Of a stretch of DNA of 64,000 bases, positions 1-12,199 are shown one piece after another. Source of the DNA: Branchinecta lynchi. Its lineage: Eukaryota > Arthropoda > Branchiopoda > Anostraca > Branchinectidae. Numbering within the stretch: position 1 is the first letter of the stretch; each line of letters opens with the position of its first letter. The notes under the pieces were generated by a model. That model saw only the letters and a program-made list of their open reading frames with translations. It had not been told where the DNA came from and did not search any database. Both the position numbers and the translations under genes were made by a program. The stretch lies in the NCBI GenBank assembly GCA_023053575.1, contig JAKZAP010000001.1:18494533-18558532 (forward strand), given 5' to 3'.

Positions 1-425
1 CGTCCTAGCTTATCTGGAAGTCATAAAAATACTATTAACCAAACAATAGATTTTCATGATGCCCAAGGGTCCACCATCATTTTTGCCTCAAAGATTTTGA
101 TTACGAATGCATATTCATCTTGACCACAAAGTACACAATAAACTTTTGAGCAAACGATATATTTTGATGACCCCCAAGGACCCATGATCATTTCTATCTT
201 AGGGGTTTTCTTATAATTGAATTCCTAGCCCCCCTAAAGTGCGCATCGTCACCGCGATGTGCAAAAAAGAAAAAAATCCACTAAACAGTACATTTTCGTG
301 ATCCCTAAGGGCCTATGAACATTCGTGCCACAAGGGTTTTGGCTTACAAAGAATTACAATAAACCGACGAGTTTGCAACTTTCCACAGTCATTATCTGAG
401 CAAATTTTCCAAGTACCATATGAGC
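1..425 (-). repeat. Family A repeat, 5'-end modules, cut by the window edge
   Basis: Bases 22-415 are the reverse complement of the ~200-bp modules near the start of family A at 9.15-9.66 kb and 33.6-34.1 kb. The shared text is the 'gcaaaacccttgaggc' and 'cgcactttaagggcgct' blocks. Bases 1-21 carry the family A 3'-module phrase 'cgtcctagcttatctggaag' in the forward direction, so two pieces meet in opposite orientation. The right edge (405-427) resembles the reverse complement of the family start. Non-coding. Confidence 0.6.
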
Positions 426-710
426 CTGTTCCACCCTTCTAACAATAGTACTATTTTCGTTCCAACCTCGAGAAAAGTTACTAAGCTGACCGTTCCAACT
501 TCTCGAAATAGTACCTATTTACTTACCATGCTCGCGGGAGCGTAGTAAGCGTGGTAACTACGCATCTCTGTAACGTGACTGGCCGGATTCGCCCGTGGCA
601 TGATATTCTACTGGAAAATAGAAAAATCGTTCCAGCCTTGACGGCAAAGAACCGGAATTCGTTACGTCATGCGTAGTAACTACGGTAAGTAGATTGGAAC
701 ACGCTCTATA
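426..710. repeat. Family H repeat, possible inverted-repeat element
   Basis: The right end, read backwards, gives GAGCGTGTTCCA followed by a run ending in 'ctacgcatgacg'. The same text occurs at 29,049-29,130. The left end (421-432) reads GAGCCTGTTCCA, so the element may have short terminal inverted repeats. The left end also abuts family A, which makes the boundary uncertain. A 3-bp TAT sits on each side. No coding signal. Confidence 0.4.
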
Positions 711-1430
711 GCTGTTATTTCTTTTTCCGGGTACTTTGATTTGAACTAGAATGCAACACGGCATGGCCGAGAGTGAACATTGGAAGACAAGCTGTTCGGT
801 GTGGCCATTTAAACTGCACGCTGTTTGTGCCTACATTTGACAAAATAGATAGATTGTTATTGTGATTAGCTTTTTCATTTCGTCTGATTCACTCTTTTCC
901 CTCAAAGCTGGATTAAGGATCTTGCTGCAATTACTGACGGAAACGCCGTGAACAAAATGAAAGTCCCAGTGTGCGCTCATTGCTTGCAACGTGATACACT
1001 TGCATTATGGATATTTGATCCACTCCAACTAATCGCTTTAGGAAAATATAATCACACGACAATCGCTTCGAAAGCCAAAGGAGTCACAGAAAAGTAATCT
1101 TTGAATCCCCTCAAGTTCGACAAAGTCCCGCAAAGTCCCTTAAAGGACCAAATTGAAAATTTGCATACCGGGATAACATGATAAAGGGAATATAAACGCG
1201 AAAGGGGTCAGGAATAAAGGGGGACACAGTCAGAAACTTGATAACATTTACACAAGGATGCGCACTTTTGGCAGGTAAGAGATATCCGCTGATGTTCCAG
1301 AACAAAACATAAGACATACCTGCACTTTTCGCAGGTACGAGATATCCGCAGATGTTCCAGACTAAAACATAATAGCAGAATTTCAGCTATTATGGTATAA
1401 GGCTTCATCTCGCCGGCCTTTACGGAATCT
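711..1430. other. Unassigned AT-rich stretch with a two-unit 60-bp tandem repeat
   Basis: No gene is recognised. Bases 1,262-1,321 and 1,322-1,376 are two imperfect copies of a 60-bp unit containing 'gagatatccgc' and 'gatgttccag'. Open frames here are short and run across the repeat. Confidence 0.5.
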
Positions 1431-1439
1431 CGCTGCGGA

Positions 1440-2235
1440 CCCCCTGCATTTTTGCTTGTACTAGGGGCTAGGGACTCAGTTCCTCATTCTCACAAGACCC
1501 CACGGACGGCGATTGCTCCAATTATCATTACTAAAAAATAATTCCTTTCGGATTCGGCATGGAGTCGATTTGGGGAGTTGCTGGTGACGTTGGTTTAGAA
1601 AGAAAGGGTTTTAGGGAATGGGTAATAAATTCAACAATTCTCATCAACATTCATTTTAAGAAAAGAACTACTGCTTAGAAAATGTTAAAGCGCAACTCTT
1701 ACTAGAAATAATCAGAAAAAATGTTTTTCAAAAATAGCCTAACTTTCAACCTTAAATTAGCGATTTTCTTGTTTCAAACTGTCGACACTATCCAGCCTTC
1801 CTGCTCTCCAAGAAAAGGTGGGGATTTTAGAAGCTCTTAAGGGAGCAAGGGAGCTGGGGATATTACAAACGACAGAGTAAGCAAGAGAGGTCCTGTAAAA
1901 CTCTGTTCGACTGTTATTTTTTAAAGCTGTACAGTTGTAAAATTAAGTACGCAAGTCAAATCAAATAAAAGTGAAAATAAAGTGGACCATAGCTTTTACA
2001 GACTAATTCTGTTTCATCGCCTATATGAGGTTCGCAAGGAAACAGGTCATCCAATTTTCAAACAGAATTTATACATTCCATGTGTTCTCGTTGTTTTCCG
2101 TCTGGAAGTCCCCGGAGGTCACTCGATACCTCTGTTTTCGCGGCTCCCCTCGACTCCCCAACGAGCCCCCGAGAAACAACGAGAGTACTCACAACAGATA
2201 GGGCAATTAAACAGTAGATTGTTAGGCGTATAGCC
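1440..2235 (+). repeat. Family E repeat, diverged copy
   Basis: Shares ordered blocks with 19,670-20,335: 'ccccacggacgg' near 'attgctcc', 'aaaataaagtgga', 'gtgttctcg' near the right, and a GC-richer block around 'cccctcgactccc'. The 19.7-kb copy has clear terminal inverted repeats, so this is probably an older copy of the same non-autonomous DNA transposon. The 83-codon frame inside it is not retained in the other copy. Confidence 0.5.
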
Positions 2236-2244
2236 TATAATAGT

Positions 2245-2520
2245 TACGTTTTTTATCTGAATTCTGAGTTCTTGCTTCTCAATCCTCGATTCTCGTGCAA
2301 ATTATTGTTATTGCCACCCGCTAAAACCTGCCTATACGGGTAGAACATCCGCCCTGTGTTGACCAATCAGGAAGGAGAACGGAGAATCGAGAATTCACTA
2401 CCGAAGCAACTTCTCGATTCTGGCAAAAACGGAAAAACGGAGACTTGCCTTCATCTCAATCGTCATAAAACGCGAAATAGGAGAGTTGAGAGGAGGGTTG
2501 AAAAAAGCAACTAATAACAC
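2245..2520. repeat. Family M repeat
   Basis: Related to 50,470-50,680 and, reversed, to 48,600-48,755. Shared phrases are 'gaatcgagaa', 'acttctcgat', 'catctcaatcgtcata' and 'aaaacgcgaaa' followed by 'ggagagttgagagga'. The spacing of these blocks is kept. Type of element unknown. Confidence 0.5.
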
Positions 2521-2652
2521 TTATAAACACTTTTCAGATATCTAGGCAAACTGAACGAAACAGAAATAAAGTTAATCTGACGACTTTTACGGACGTATTA
2601 CTTATAAACAAAACGATCATTCTCAGATTCGACTACTACCTGAAACTATAGT

Positions 2653-3322
2653 TAACAAGACCAAAGGTTTCGATGGGATCCCAAAAATTTAATATCTCAT
2701 CCAGATAATTGGTTCCTGTGACACTGTCTTTTACAGACCCCTTAAGCATTTTTACGACAAACATTCAGAAACAGATTAAGGCCAAATAGCTAATCATCTA
2801 AGAAAACCAAGTTCAGATATGGATTCAGCATGTGTGTTTACCCGTAGAAGTCATCTTTGTTTTGACGAAACTTATCGAAACTTCCTGCCTCAGCTAACTT
2901 CTGCCAAATTTCCTGTTTCTGCCGTATTCGGGAACTACTTACCCAACATAATAACAAAGCTCAAAAACGAATTATCGAACATCTAATCAACTTCAAATAA
3001 AACTTTTGCTTTTAACACATTTTCCGGTTTTGGCCGGATTCCAGGTGAACTACTTGTCCGGCGAGAAATTTTTTTCAAAATCATGTTCAGCATGTCTTCT
3101 TACGCCATAATCGACTATCACATTAGCTGTTTAAAAATATTTTGCTTGCCCCTTAATTTAAACCCCCACCCCTAAATGTAGGGCTACAGAGCCCATCTAC
3201 GAGCTCGACCTTACTCTTGACCCAATCACACCAAGTTTCATCGAAACATCTCATTCCCTTCGAGAGTTATCGTGCTTACAGACGGACAACTTTTGCAACG
3301 TCATAGGTATCCGTCCATATAG
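2653..3322 (+). repeat. Family B element, shortened copy
   Basis: Begins with 'aacaagaccaaaggttt' and GGGATCCCAAAA, the family B 5' end. It continues with core modules ('ccggttttggccggattcc', 'atgtctt..acg') and the 3' block 'catctacgagctcgacc'. It ends with the tetranucleotide-like 'cagacggac' and 'gtcataggtatccgtcc' and lacks the final GGGATCCC. Family B is described in the findings. Non-coding. Confidence 0.6.
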
Positions 3323-3339
3323 GTGTCAGCATTTGTTGG

Positions 3340-3478
3340 GTTCGTTTCTGCGCATGTCAAGCATTGTTGCCTAGCTTATTTGGAAGTGCCCGAACTAGCA
3401 AAAGTCGCACAGAAAAACAGATATTACGATCGTATGTTATGGCAATTGAGTAAAACAATGCAAGTGCCATACAGTGCC
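3340..3478 (+). repeat. Family A element, 3' end fragment
   Basis: Contains 'cctagcttatttggaag', 'tgcccgaactagcaaaa', 'attacgatcg' and the terminal 'caagtgccata', matching the 3' end of the full copy at 18,172-18,302. The following LINE fragment starts within a few bases of this end. Confidence 0.6.
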
Positions 3479-3922
3479 ATCGTCCCCAACCGGGGGCGCT
3501 ACAATCGTAAAGCTTTGGGAAATTTGTACACACCTTCTGCGGTCCTTCTATACTATTTAGTTCTGGCGTCACTCATGTTCTGCGAAGGAAGGAGATTAAA
3601 AAGATGAGATCATGTTATTTTAAATATGCAAAGCACCTGCTCCACTTGTCGAAATTATGTCATAACCATGCATTGACGGAGAAATTCAAAATTCAAGATG
3701 CAAGTGTTACCCTTTTGGATGTTTCGTCATCACTTTCAAAACTCATGGACAACAAGGCCCAACCAGCACACGATGTCGTCCACTGCTTCCTGACCGATGA
3801 TTAAAAATTAAGTGTCTTTTTCTGTGTGTATATATGTGTTTTGTTTATTTTCTTTATTTTCGTCATTTCCTCCGCCTTTCCAAAATGGCGGGTCATAAAT
3901 AAATTACTTACTTACTTACAGG
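3478..3922 (+). pseudogene. LINE ORF2 C-terminus and 3' tail, 5'-truncated and frameshifted
   Basis: This is the degraded 3' end of a non-LTR retrotransposon. One frame reads GRYNRKALGNLYTPSAVLLY up to a stop at 3,607. The next frame (3,604-3,804) continues with FKYAKHLLHLSKL and ends at TAA. The copy at 27,770-28,245 has the same order: a RRYNRHILARLYSAF segment, then YKYCKYVLGLPPWARN. Both match the post-reverse-transcriptase region of CR1/Jockey-like LINEs. The element ends with 'ccaaaatggcgggtcat' and a (TTAC)n tail at 3,900-3,920. The junction with family A at 3,478 is its truncation point. Clade assignment is inference. Confidence 0.6.
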
Positions 3923-4600
3923 TGTGTGTATCACGCAAAGCGTTACCGCATCAGCAAAGAACAGAGACAGACACATCTCAAGAACATTATCACGGCTTTT
4001 CGTCGACATTCGATTCAATCAGTCAGTATTGGTCGTCAAGGATTGCAGTCGCTTAGATCTCCTTGGTCCGAGTGATTCATTGCGGCAACTCACGGGATCT
4101 AGCTCTCATCTTTTTTCAGGATATAAGAGCAGGGTCGGTAACGTCAAAAGATCACCATGCATGGTCGGGTCAATGGACATACTCAAGGGTATATCAACGG
4201 TATCTGACGGTCTTTTTTTATTACTTTTTCACTGTTAAAACAACAACGAAAAGCATTCTTGCGAAAAAGAACGCCGTTTCTCGCCATTCTCATCGTTTGT
4301 ATGGCGTTGGCGTTAGCTATGGCGCGCCATCTGAAAAACTGTGGCGGCGCGCAGAAACTTTTTTGGCGGCGGCAAGACGATAAACGGTGTGACTTGGGGT
4401 CTAGATATCTTACTTTAGTAACTTTTGATTTTTTTGTCATTTTGTAAATCTGCGAACGTTAAACAGAAACGAAAAAGGAAACAGATTGCTGTAGAGGATT
4501 CAGTTTAAAAGGAACTATGCCATTCAGTATGCCCAATCATTACACCAACCAGGTTGTGTAATATCAGTCAATAAACTGTCATATTAGTTTTCTATTCGGG
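3923..4600. other. Unassigned stretch, locally GC-rich
   Basis: No gene recognised. Bases 4,255-4,395 are richer in G+C ('ggcgcgccat', 'ggcggcgcgc') and overlap several short open frames on both strands, none with a recognisable motif. Confidence 0.4.
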
Positions 4601-4608
4601 ATCACATC

Positions 4609-5007
4609 CAGCGTTGCCAAGAGCTCGACTCATAAAAGCGTCAAAAACCTGACAAAAAGCTGCTTCTTGACACCTCGAAATGCGCCAAAATGCTGATAAT
4701 TGGTAATTATTGTAAGACAATTTTTCAAACATTTCTTTAGTGTTAGATTACAGTTTTGTAACAACATTTAATCGGAAATGAGCTTTATGTTAGGCTTCAA
4801 ACTGTTCTGTGTTATACATGACAGTAAAATACATGTTTTTTCGGATGGTAATAGGTAACTTCATTAGAGTACATAAAAAGGTGCTTTTTCTTACCTAAAA
4901 AGTGTCACTTGGATTAAAAGGTGTCATTTTCAAAGAAAAAGTGTCATGGTGTCACCCAGAGCAACAGGTGTCTAAAAGCCCCAAAAGTGTCACACTTGGA
5001 AACACTG
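4609..5007. mobile_element. hAT-type MITE with 8-bp target duplication
   Basis: A 399-bp non-coding element. Its ends are CAGCGTTGCCAAG and, read inward from the right, CAGTGTTTCCAAG (11 of 13 matching). It is flanked by ATCACATC (4,601-4,608) and ATCGCATC (5,008-5,015), an 8-bp duplication with one difference. CAG-starting ends and 8-bp duplications are typical of the hAT superfamily. The inside is AT-rich with repeated 'gtgtca' and encodes nothing visible, so a transposase would have to come from elsewhere. Confidence 0.75.
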
Positions 5008-5116
5008 ATCGCATCGGTCACACTTTTTCCCACATTTCTTAGCAAAATATTTTGACCTGATCAGGATCCAGTTCTCGCCTGGAAGCCGATGACGTTTGAC
5101 ATTGAGATAAGTAGAA

Positions 5117-5701
5117 CTGTATTATAAGGCCTGTATTCAAATAAAATAGAAAAAACGAGATTTTCTTTTTTTTTTTCTTGATCAGCTAGTTACCCCTCCA
5201 AGATGATGTGCGAGGGATAAATACAAGTTCTGTGAAAGTTTTTATTCAAAGTGGTCAAAGGTATTATGGATTTTTTGGAGTGGGCAGTTTTCTCGGTGAA
5301 AGCTTCTGTGCTTTCCCAGACAGATGGTAAATTGTAAATATACACAGAACTCAGAATTGTAAATAATCCCAGATTTGCACATATACACTTTTAACACACA
5401 GATTTTATCTTTCGTTATTTTATTTTTATCTGCATGTCGTTCAGTCCGCACCGTTCTTCTGGTCTTTAGTTACATGTCGTCTTATTGTCTGTTGGTTCCG
5501 CATCGTTTTCCTGTTGTGAGTGTGTTAGTTTTTGTTTTTAATTAGCTGAGGACGGTTTGCCGGAAGTGCAACCGAAATATCCGAAATTTATTTATCCCTC
5601 GCACATCATCTTGGAGGGCTAACTAGCTGATCAAGAAAAAAACCCGACAATCTCGTTTTTTTCTATTGTATTTGAAATGAATGGTCAGCCTGTATTATAA
5701 G
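5117..5701. mobile_element. Foldback element flanked by a 12-bp direct repeat
   Basis: Two inverted arms of about 90-100 bp (about 5,130-5,227 and 5,590-5,683) share 'cttgatcagctagtta', 'ctccaagatgatgtgcg' and 'agggataaat'. The exact 12-mer CTGTATTATAAG lies at 5,117-5,128 and 5,690-5,701. If it is the target duplication, the element is 5,129-5,689. A shorter alternative, 'gcctgtatt', overlaps both edges. The loop (5,228-5,589) holds no recognisable gene. Superfamily unknown. Confidence 0.6.
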
Positions 5702-6130
5702 TCGCCAATTTTAGAACACACGCTATCACAAGCGTGTTGATCCCACATATATATATTTTATTTTCCCGCCACTGAGTCCCACAAAATTTGGCATGCGGTA
5801 AGCCCTCTAACTGGTTTACTTGGAATGTATCTTGCAGTGTTTCCTCGTCTCATGATTTTACATGACAGTTTTTTTTTTCCGATCTCATTACTTTTTTCCC
5901 ATCTCATATAATTTTTCATGATCTCATGATAAACTTATGATTTCCAAGATTTCCCATCCGTCATCTTCTTTTATTCCAGATGCTACAACCAATGTCTAAT
6001 GAATTTTAACAGGATATATTTGTAGTTAATCAGTGATCTTCATGACAAGATGAAATAAAAGAAAAGTATAAACCAGCCGAAAGATAAGAGATCTCCTATG
6101 TGTTTAGGAAAACGTTCCTCTACAGCTCTT
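5702..6130. other. Unassigned AT-rich stretch
   Basis: Nothing recognisable. There is a short patch of 'atctcat' and 'ttcccatctcat' repeats at 5,880-5,930. Confidence 0.4.
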
Positions 6131-6136
6131 TCCATA

Positions 6137-6464
6137 GGTTCACATAGAGCAAATCACGGCGACGAACGAGATTTTTCAATCGCAGCGACAGAAGATTTTT
6201 ATCGCCTGGATGTTCACACTGGATTTTCGTCGGCAACCGAATTTTACACAAAAAATAATTAAAATAATTATTTTTTCTAAAAGTGAATCATCAAAAGGGT
6301 CGGCCATGTTGCTGTTGCGTGCATAAAATCGTACTGTCGCCCGATTAAAGTTGAATTTTCCCAACATTGAAAATCGCCTGACGAAGCAACTGAAATCGCC
6401 GATTTTGACAACGAGAATCTCGGCTATGGCCGATATCGCCTCAGTGTGAACGTCTGTGTGAACC
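6137..6464. mobile_element. Small element with GGTTCACA terminal inverted repeats
   Basis: The left end reads GGTTCACATAGAGC and the right end, reversed, GGTTCACACAGACG. Each is followed by GA-rich text with 'cgagat'. At 328 bp without coding capacity it fits a MITE. I could not find a convincing target duplication. Confidence 0.4.
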
Positions 6465-7029
6465 AAGGGTTTAAGAGGAGACCTACGCCTATGTTAAGTA
6501 AACATATTTATCCAACCTTGTTCGTCCCATCCGAAGGAGGCGGAACAATTGCAAAAACACACTTTCCAGTAGTTTTAAGAGCTACATAATTATCTGAGAA
6601 CGTTTTCGCTAGGTAGGCTAAAAATAACAATAAAAAGTGTCTTGCACGCCAAGGGTTCACGAAATGGTTAAACACTGTTACGAGAAATTATATCGTCTCA
6701 GATCGCATATAATAAGCGACAGAAAGTACGAAAAGGATTTTTGAATTTTCATTTCTTGTAGTTTCTGTCCCTCTTTACTCGGCACATTCAAATTCCCCTT
6801 AAGATTTCCCGAACGCGAGCTCTTATCGCAAATATGCAGAAAGAAATCGTTGGAGACCCCGAGAAGACATCTTTTCGGAAGTAGACACTATCCAAAGAGA
6901 TCCTGGGGGAAACTAAAACAAGAGCTGACAGCTCATACGATATGTTTTGATCTTTTCTGGTATTTACTAATTTTATTCCGCTGTTTTTTTTTTACTGGAA
7001 ATTTGTTTGTTTCATTATAAAAAATGCCC
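6465..7029. other. Unassigned stretch
   Basis: No gene, repeat unit or RNA recognised. Confidence 0.4.
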
Positions 7030-7996
7030 ACCTCATCGCTGAAGATGATTGTAGCATAACAGCCGATTATTACTTAGAAGTCTCTTGCATATCTTACCAT
7101 TGGGAACCAAATTGTTCTTACCATCGCATACACCGGAAACGAATAACAGGTACACCAACTAGCAAAAGCTGCAAACCGCTCATTGCCGAAGATGATTATG
7201 AGCTAACAGTCCCCTACATGGAATTTGTGTACCAAAAAATGAATGACATATACTTTGATCAGGTTATCAACGGCTATCGATTGCCATCGAACAAAAAAAA
7301 TCTACCTGTCTTAGTTCAAAAGTTGACTTTTTTGCCATAAGCCAACTTTCTAACGTCACCACTTAGAAAGGAACAAACGATAAGCTCTAGTTTCTTGAAC
7401 TTTTAAAGTTTAAGAGGCACACCTAATACCATTTGTCTACCGCAAACCCAAGTGCAAAAAGACGAATGATAAACTCAGCTGAAATCGCGAACAGAAATGG
7501 ATAGAAACAATAGATGACAGCACTTTCGGACCCGTGGGAAAAAGCCATTTTTTTGTTTATGTAGATTTTTCTATTTATCACTCAAGGGAGATATGTTGGC
7601 TGTGGGGCTGGGTAACTTCCGCATATATTTAACATTTATTGATTTTCGTACATCTTCAATTTGAAACTGGTGCCTGCTTGCGTGCTAGAACGGAGCTTTC
7701 CACTCGAAAGCAGAAACCTGATTTGATGAAACGAAAGGTTGGCTGCAGAACTTCAGATAGTCCTCTCTGACATGAGCTATATAACTCCACTTCACTTCGC
7801 ACACTTTAGGCTCTGGCTTGAGAACAAGCAAAAACCATCCTTTTTGGCCCCAGGCAAGAGTTATACGGAGCTTTCCAAAATGTAATGTCATATTCATCAA
7901 TCCGGCCTAAGGTCCACACTTTCCGTAAAAACCTCACAGGTTAGACCCTTACCAGTTACCAGGAATAAAATGAAATCGGAGTGCTAGGAAAAAAAT

Positions 7997-9116
7997 AAAA
8001 AAAATACGATACTTGTCAGGATATTAATGTAGCCCACATAAGCGCTAAGGCTTGCGCTGTCAAGGTCGGTGTTCTTCAAATATACAAGATTTACGGAATG
8101 CCCCCCCCCCCTCCCCCCACAACTCCCCCCACAGTGGCTGGATCTGGTATGGACCTGCGAACAAGGCATCAAGGACGTGCCATCCCTCAACTCTCATCAC
8201 AACAGTCTCACCCGTTGCGGAATTATGCATGTTACGAAATTCCTCGACTCTTCCCCATCCCCCCCCCCATAGAACCGGCATATTCCTTCAATCTGGACAC
8301 GGATGCAATTCTTGCTGCTCAACTGGGTCGTTGACATGGCTAGTCAGGGAATATCCGATACGCCCCTCATAAAATTTCTCTCACATTAGTTCTTTTTTGG
8401 CCGCTAGGTGCGCGATCGTAAGAAAACAATGACACGTTACTTCTTGGTGTACCTTTATCCAGGTTTGTTTTGCTATTTTCAATTCCTCTCAGGCTTAACC
8501 ATGTCTAAAATTGTTTAAAATGCCTCTTTCCCTCTTTTTGCTTTACCCAACTCTGTTCTGTCAAGCGTCATCAAGTTTGTCATTTCTGGCTTCCGACTTC
8601 AGTGCTGAGTGCTGGCTGACTTTTCAACAGGGCTAATGGGCGACCCGATATGAAGTGAAAGCCTAATCGCTTATTCACCCGTAAGATAACTTATACCCGG
8701 ATCTCACGTGTGATTCTTATTGTTCCTGTAGGGCGTCTGGCAACAATCCTCATCGGATTTTATGAAGGACGGATAGAACGTCCGAAAAGCAGATGTTCGC
8801 AGACCACGAACAGGAGTTTTACGGCGCTCTTTCCAATGGACACGCCCAAACTACACCTTCAAATAAGTACTGGCAGAACACATTTTCGAAAACACTTCCT
8901 ATATGTAATAAGCCTACTCACGACCACAAAAATGGAATGGCATTATCAGTGAAACAAATTTCAAATCCAAACCTTTCTCCACAGCAAAACCAAATTCAAG
9001 CAAAATATGGAAGAGTCTCTACCATTCTAACGACCCAATCGGGCAGCAAAAACACCAGCAGGAAATCACAGCACCAACTTAACTCTCAGGCAAATTCCTA
9101 CGAAGAAACTAAAAAC
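7997..9116. other. Centre of the inverted repeat, left part: unassigned, with C-rich runs
   Basis: Contains long C runs near 8,100-8,130 and 8,260-8,272. These produce overlapping proline- or glycine-rich frames on both strands that are composition artefacts. The 125-codon frame at 8,793-9,170 is Gln/Asn/Ser/Thr-rich, has no motif I recognise, and ends inside family A. Confidence 0.4.
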
Positions 9117-9800
9117 AAGAGCTGGAAGCTCATATGGCACTTGCAAGGCCGGGTCAGAGGATTAAAGTAGGAATTCGTCAATTCGTGGGTTTGTTGTGAT
9201 CATTTGTAAGCAAAAGCCTTGAGATATGAATGGTCATAGGTCCTTGGAAATAACGACAATGTATTGTTCGTAAAAACTATTTTATTTGTACATTTGGCCG
9301 TGATGATGCGCACTTTAAGGGCGCTAGAGATTCATCTGTTATGAACACTGTTGAAGCACAAATGATGATAAGCTCATTGGAATCATGAAAATATATATTT
9401 TGCTCAAAATTATTGTTTGTATTTTAAGAAATTCAGTTGTAAGCAAAACCCTTGAGGCAAAAATGATCGTGGGCCCTTGCGGATCCTGAATATATATCGT
9501 TTGGTTAAAGTATTTTTTTTTACTTTTTTGTTAAGAAACGCACTTTAAGGGTGCTAAAATTTTGAGCAACACCCTTAAGTTATAATGTATACTTTGCTTA
9601 AAAGTATTTTTTGTACTTTGTGGTTAGGATTAGTACTTTAAGGGATGGTCGGGTCTGATAAGTGACAATTTCTAAGCCAATCTTGACAAGTTTCTAATGT
9701 TCAAGCCAAGTTTCATCGCCCTGGTACATCTGGAAGTACCTTAATTCGCAATCACCGAATTCCCCCCCCCCCCACCAACTCCCCTCACAGTGGGGGGATA
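9117..9800 (+). repeat. Family A element, 5' part
   Basis: Starts with 'caagagctggaagctcatat' and 'ggcacttgcaag', nearly the same as 33,573. Several copies of the ~200-bp module with 'gcaaaacccttgaggc' and 'cgcactttaagggtgct' follow, then one partial 'ccaagtttcatcg...ctggaagtacc' module. It breaks off near 9,800 without the 3' end. Confidence 0.65.
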
Positions 9801-11309
9801 TCCGAGACATTTCCCTAACCTCGTGTCACCAACGGTGGACGCGGTGTTCGAGACTTGGCTGCAAAAAGGCCCCTGTTAGCCAATTGAAAATGTTCCACGA
9901 AAAAAAAGGTTCAAAATATGCACAAAAAAATATAAACATTGAAAACTCAGTAACACTCTTTCAGCCCAAGCTGCCTAGGAATAATTTATCGGACGTTTCC
10001 CTCCAACACTTACACGGACCCATTAGGTTCCTTTCTGTTCTGTTCCAACATGGCCTTTGTCTGTATATACACCAACTTTATAAGTTCAATCGGACAATTT
10101 CGTGCCTTTCGAAATTTCCAGTTCGCATGAGCAAGCCATGATACCATTTATAGAGTAATATTACGAAGCTGTCTTCTTATGTTATGCCGTCACAAACAGC
10201 TGAACAAATACGTTTTTTAGAACTGACGATAAATTTCCCGTTTTCGCCGGATTCCGGGAATTCCGGCCGACCTAGCGACTTCGCAGGAAAAGAAGCTGGA
10301 TGGAAGATTGGAATTCAAAGCACCTGATAAAGTCTTAACACGGTGCCTACCGATATTCACCGGGCTCCGTCAGTAGTATCAACTAAGCATGAAAACAAAG
10401 CAGACAGATCTAAAATATAAATAAAAATATAAGAGAAATATAAGAACTTCCAAAATTCCGAGTTTTGCAGGATTCTGACCCAATTTCGGCCCTGCGGGAC
10501 TAGAAGGATTGCCCATCTCTCGATTTTGGTGTACAGCAAGTGATTGGTGTCGAGGTGCACGGTCGGTGATGGTACTGGTTTAAACCAGCCGGAACGGGTT
10601 GCCAAGTGTTGGAACAGTAAAATCTGCAAATTTAGGAGGGGAAATCACCTAATTATGGCTGTCGTCGGTGCCGGAACAGGTGTACAGCAGGTGCCGGGGA
10701 GTGGTAACCCCTCGGCAGGAAAAGCAATGAAAGTTTCCTTTTCCAGCATGCTTTCTTGTCCCTATTTCGACACCCTGGTCGATTTCAGACAAGACTTTCC
10801 CTTCAAGAATTTCCGGTTTTCAAAACCGGCTAAATGTCTGGCCAAAAAAAACGAGTCAAATACGGATTCGGCATGTATTTTACATCAGATCTCTAATCGA
10901 CTTTAGAAAACTTTTGTCTGGCAAGAAACCTCAAGCCTCTCTATCTCAAACCTCTAACCAACTTCAGATAAAGCGATAGCAGACAGACAGACGGACGGGC
11001 GGACAAGCTTTACGAACTCATGCGTATCCCGAGACTAACATTTTGCGATTCCACAGATGACTATAAACCGAAAAGTCAGCTAAGATATTCTTTAGCAAAA
11101 TTTGGTCATCCTTGGCAAGGGGCCTCTTTAGGCATGTAGCTCGAACAAACGAACTGAATGCACTGATTTCCAGTGAAATGACGTGAGCTGTAGATGGACT
11201 ACGGGTTTCTTTTGTGAACATATCCGACCATTAATTTTTGCTCGCAAAATTGTCACTACAAAACATAGAAAGCAACAACTTGGTTTTGTCCTCGTTTTTT
11301 TTTTTTTTT
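9801..11309. other. Mixed repeat fragments (families B, K, D)
   Basis: 10,205-10,285 has family B core phrases ('cgccggattccgggaattcc'). 10,655-10,735 has family K text ('ggtgccggggagtgg' before 'aacccctcgg'). 11,030-11,130 is a diverged family D end ('aaaagtcagctaaga', 'ccttggcaagggg'). A 27-base T run lies near 11,295-11,320 at the inner edge of the right arm. No gene recognised. Confidence 0.45.
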
Positions 11310-12199
11310 TTTTTTTTTTTTCCTATGACTCCGATTTCATTTTATTCCTGGTAACTGAGAAGGGTCTAACCTGTGCGGTTTTTACGGAAAGTGTGGACCT
11401 TAGGCCAGATTGATGAATATGACATTACATTTTGGAAAGCTCCGTAGAACTCTTGCCTGGGGCCAATAAGGATGGTTTTTGCTTGTCCTCGAGCCAGAGC
11501 CTACGGTTTGCGAAGTGAAGTGGAGTTGTATAGCCTATGTCAGAGAGGACTATCTGAAGTTGTGTAGCGAACCTTTCGTTTCATCAAAAGATGTTTCTGC
11601 TTTCGAGTGGAAAGCTCCGTTCTAGCACGCAAGCAGGCAGGCACCAGTTTCAAATTGAAGATGGACTAAAATCTATAAGTGTTAAATATATGCGGCAGTT
11701 ACCCGGCCCCACAGCCAACATATCTTCTTTGAGTGATAAATAGAAAAATCTACAGAGACAAAAAAGTGGCTTTTTCCCACGGGTCCGAAAGTGCTGCCAT
11801 CTATTGTTTATGTCCATGTCTGCGACGATTCCAGCTGAGTTTATATTTTTTTTTTTTTGCACTTGGGTTTGCGGTAGAGTAACGGTATCAGATGTGCCCC
11901 TTAAACTTTAAAAGTTCTCTCATTGCTAAAGAAACTAGAGCTTATCCTTTGCTCCTTTCTAAGTCGTGACGTTAGAAAGTTGGCCTACGGCAAAAAAGTC
12001 AACTTTTGAACTAAGACAGGTAGAATTTTTTTTTCGACGGCAATCGATAGCCATTGATGAGCTGATCAAAGTATATGTCATCCATTTTTTGGTACAAAAA
12101 TTCCTTCATGAGATACACCAGTTTGAAAATTTCAAAGGGGTTGACAACTTCATAGTAAGGTACATTGAAACCAAAAATAGGCGATACCAGTTATGATAC

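Noticed and set aside
7685..7900. 71-codon minus frame conserved in both arms of the large inverted repeat
   Set aside because: Compared with its counterpart at about 11,408-11,625, I count about four silent and eleven replacement differences, including a stop. That is what neutral DNA would show.
8052..8372. Several overlapping proline- or glycine-rich frames
   Set aside because: They come from C runs on one strand and are open on both strands at once.
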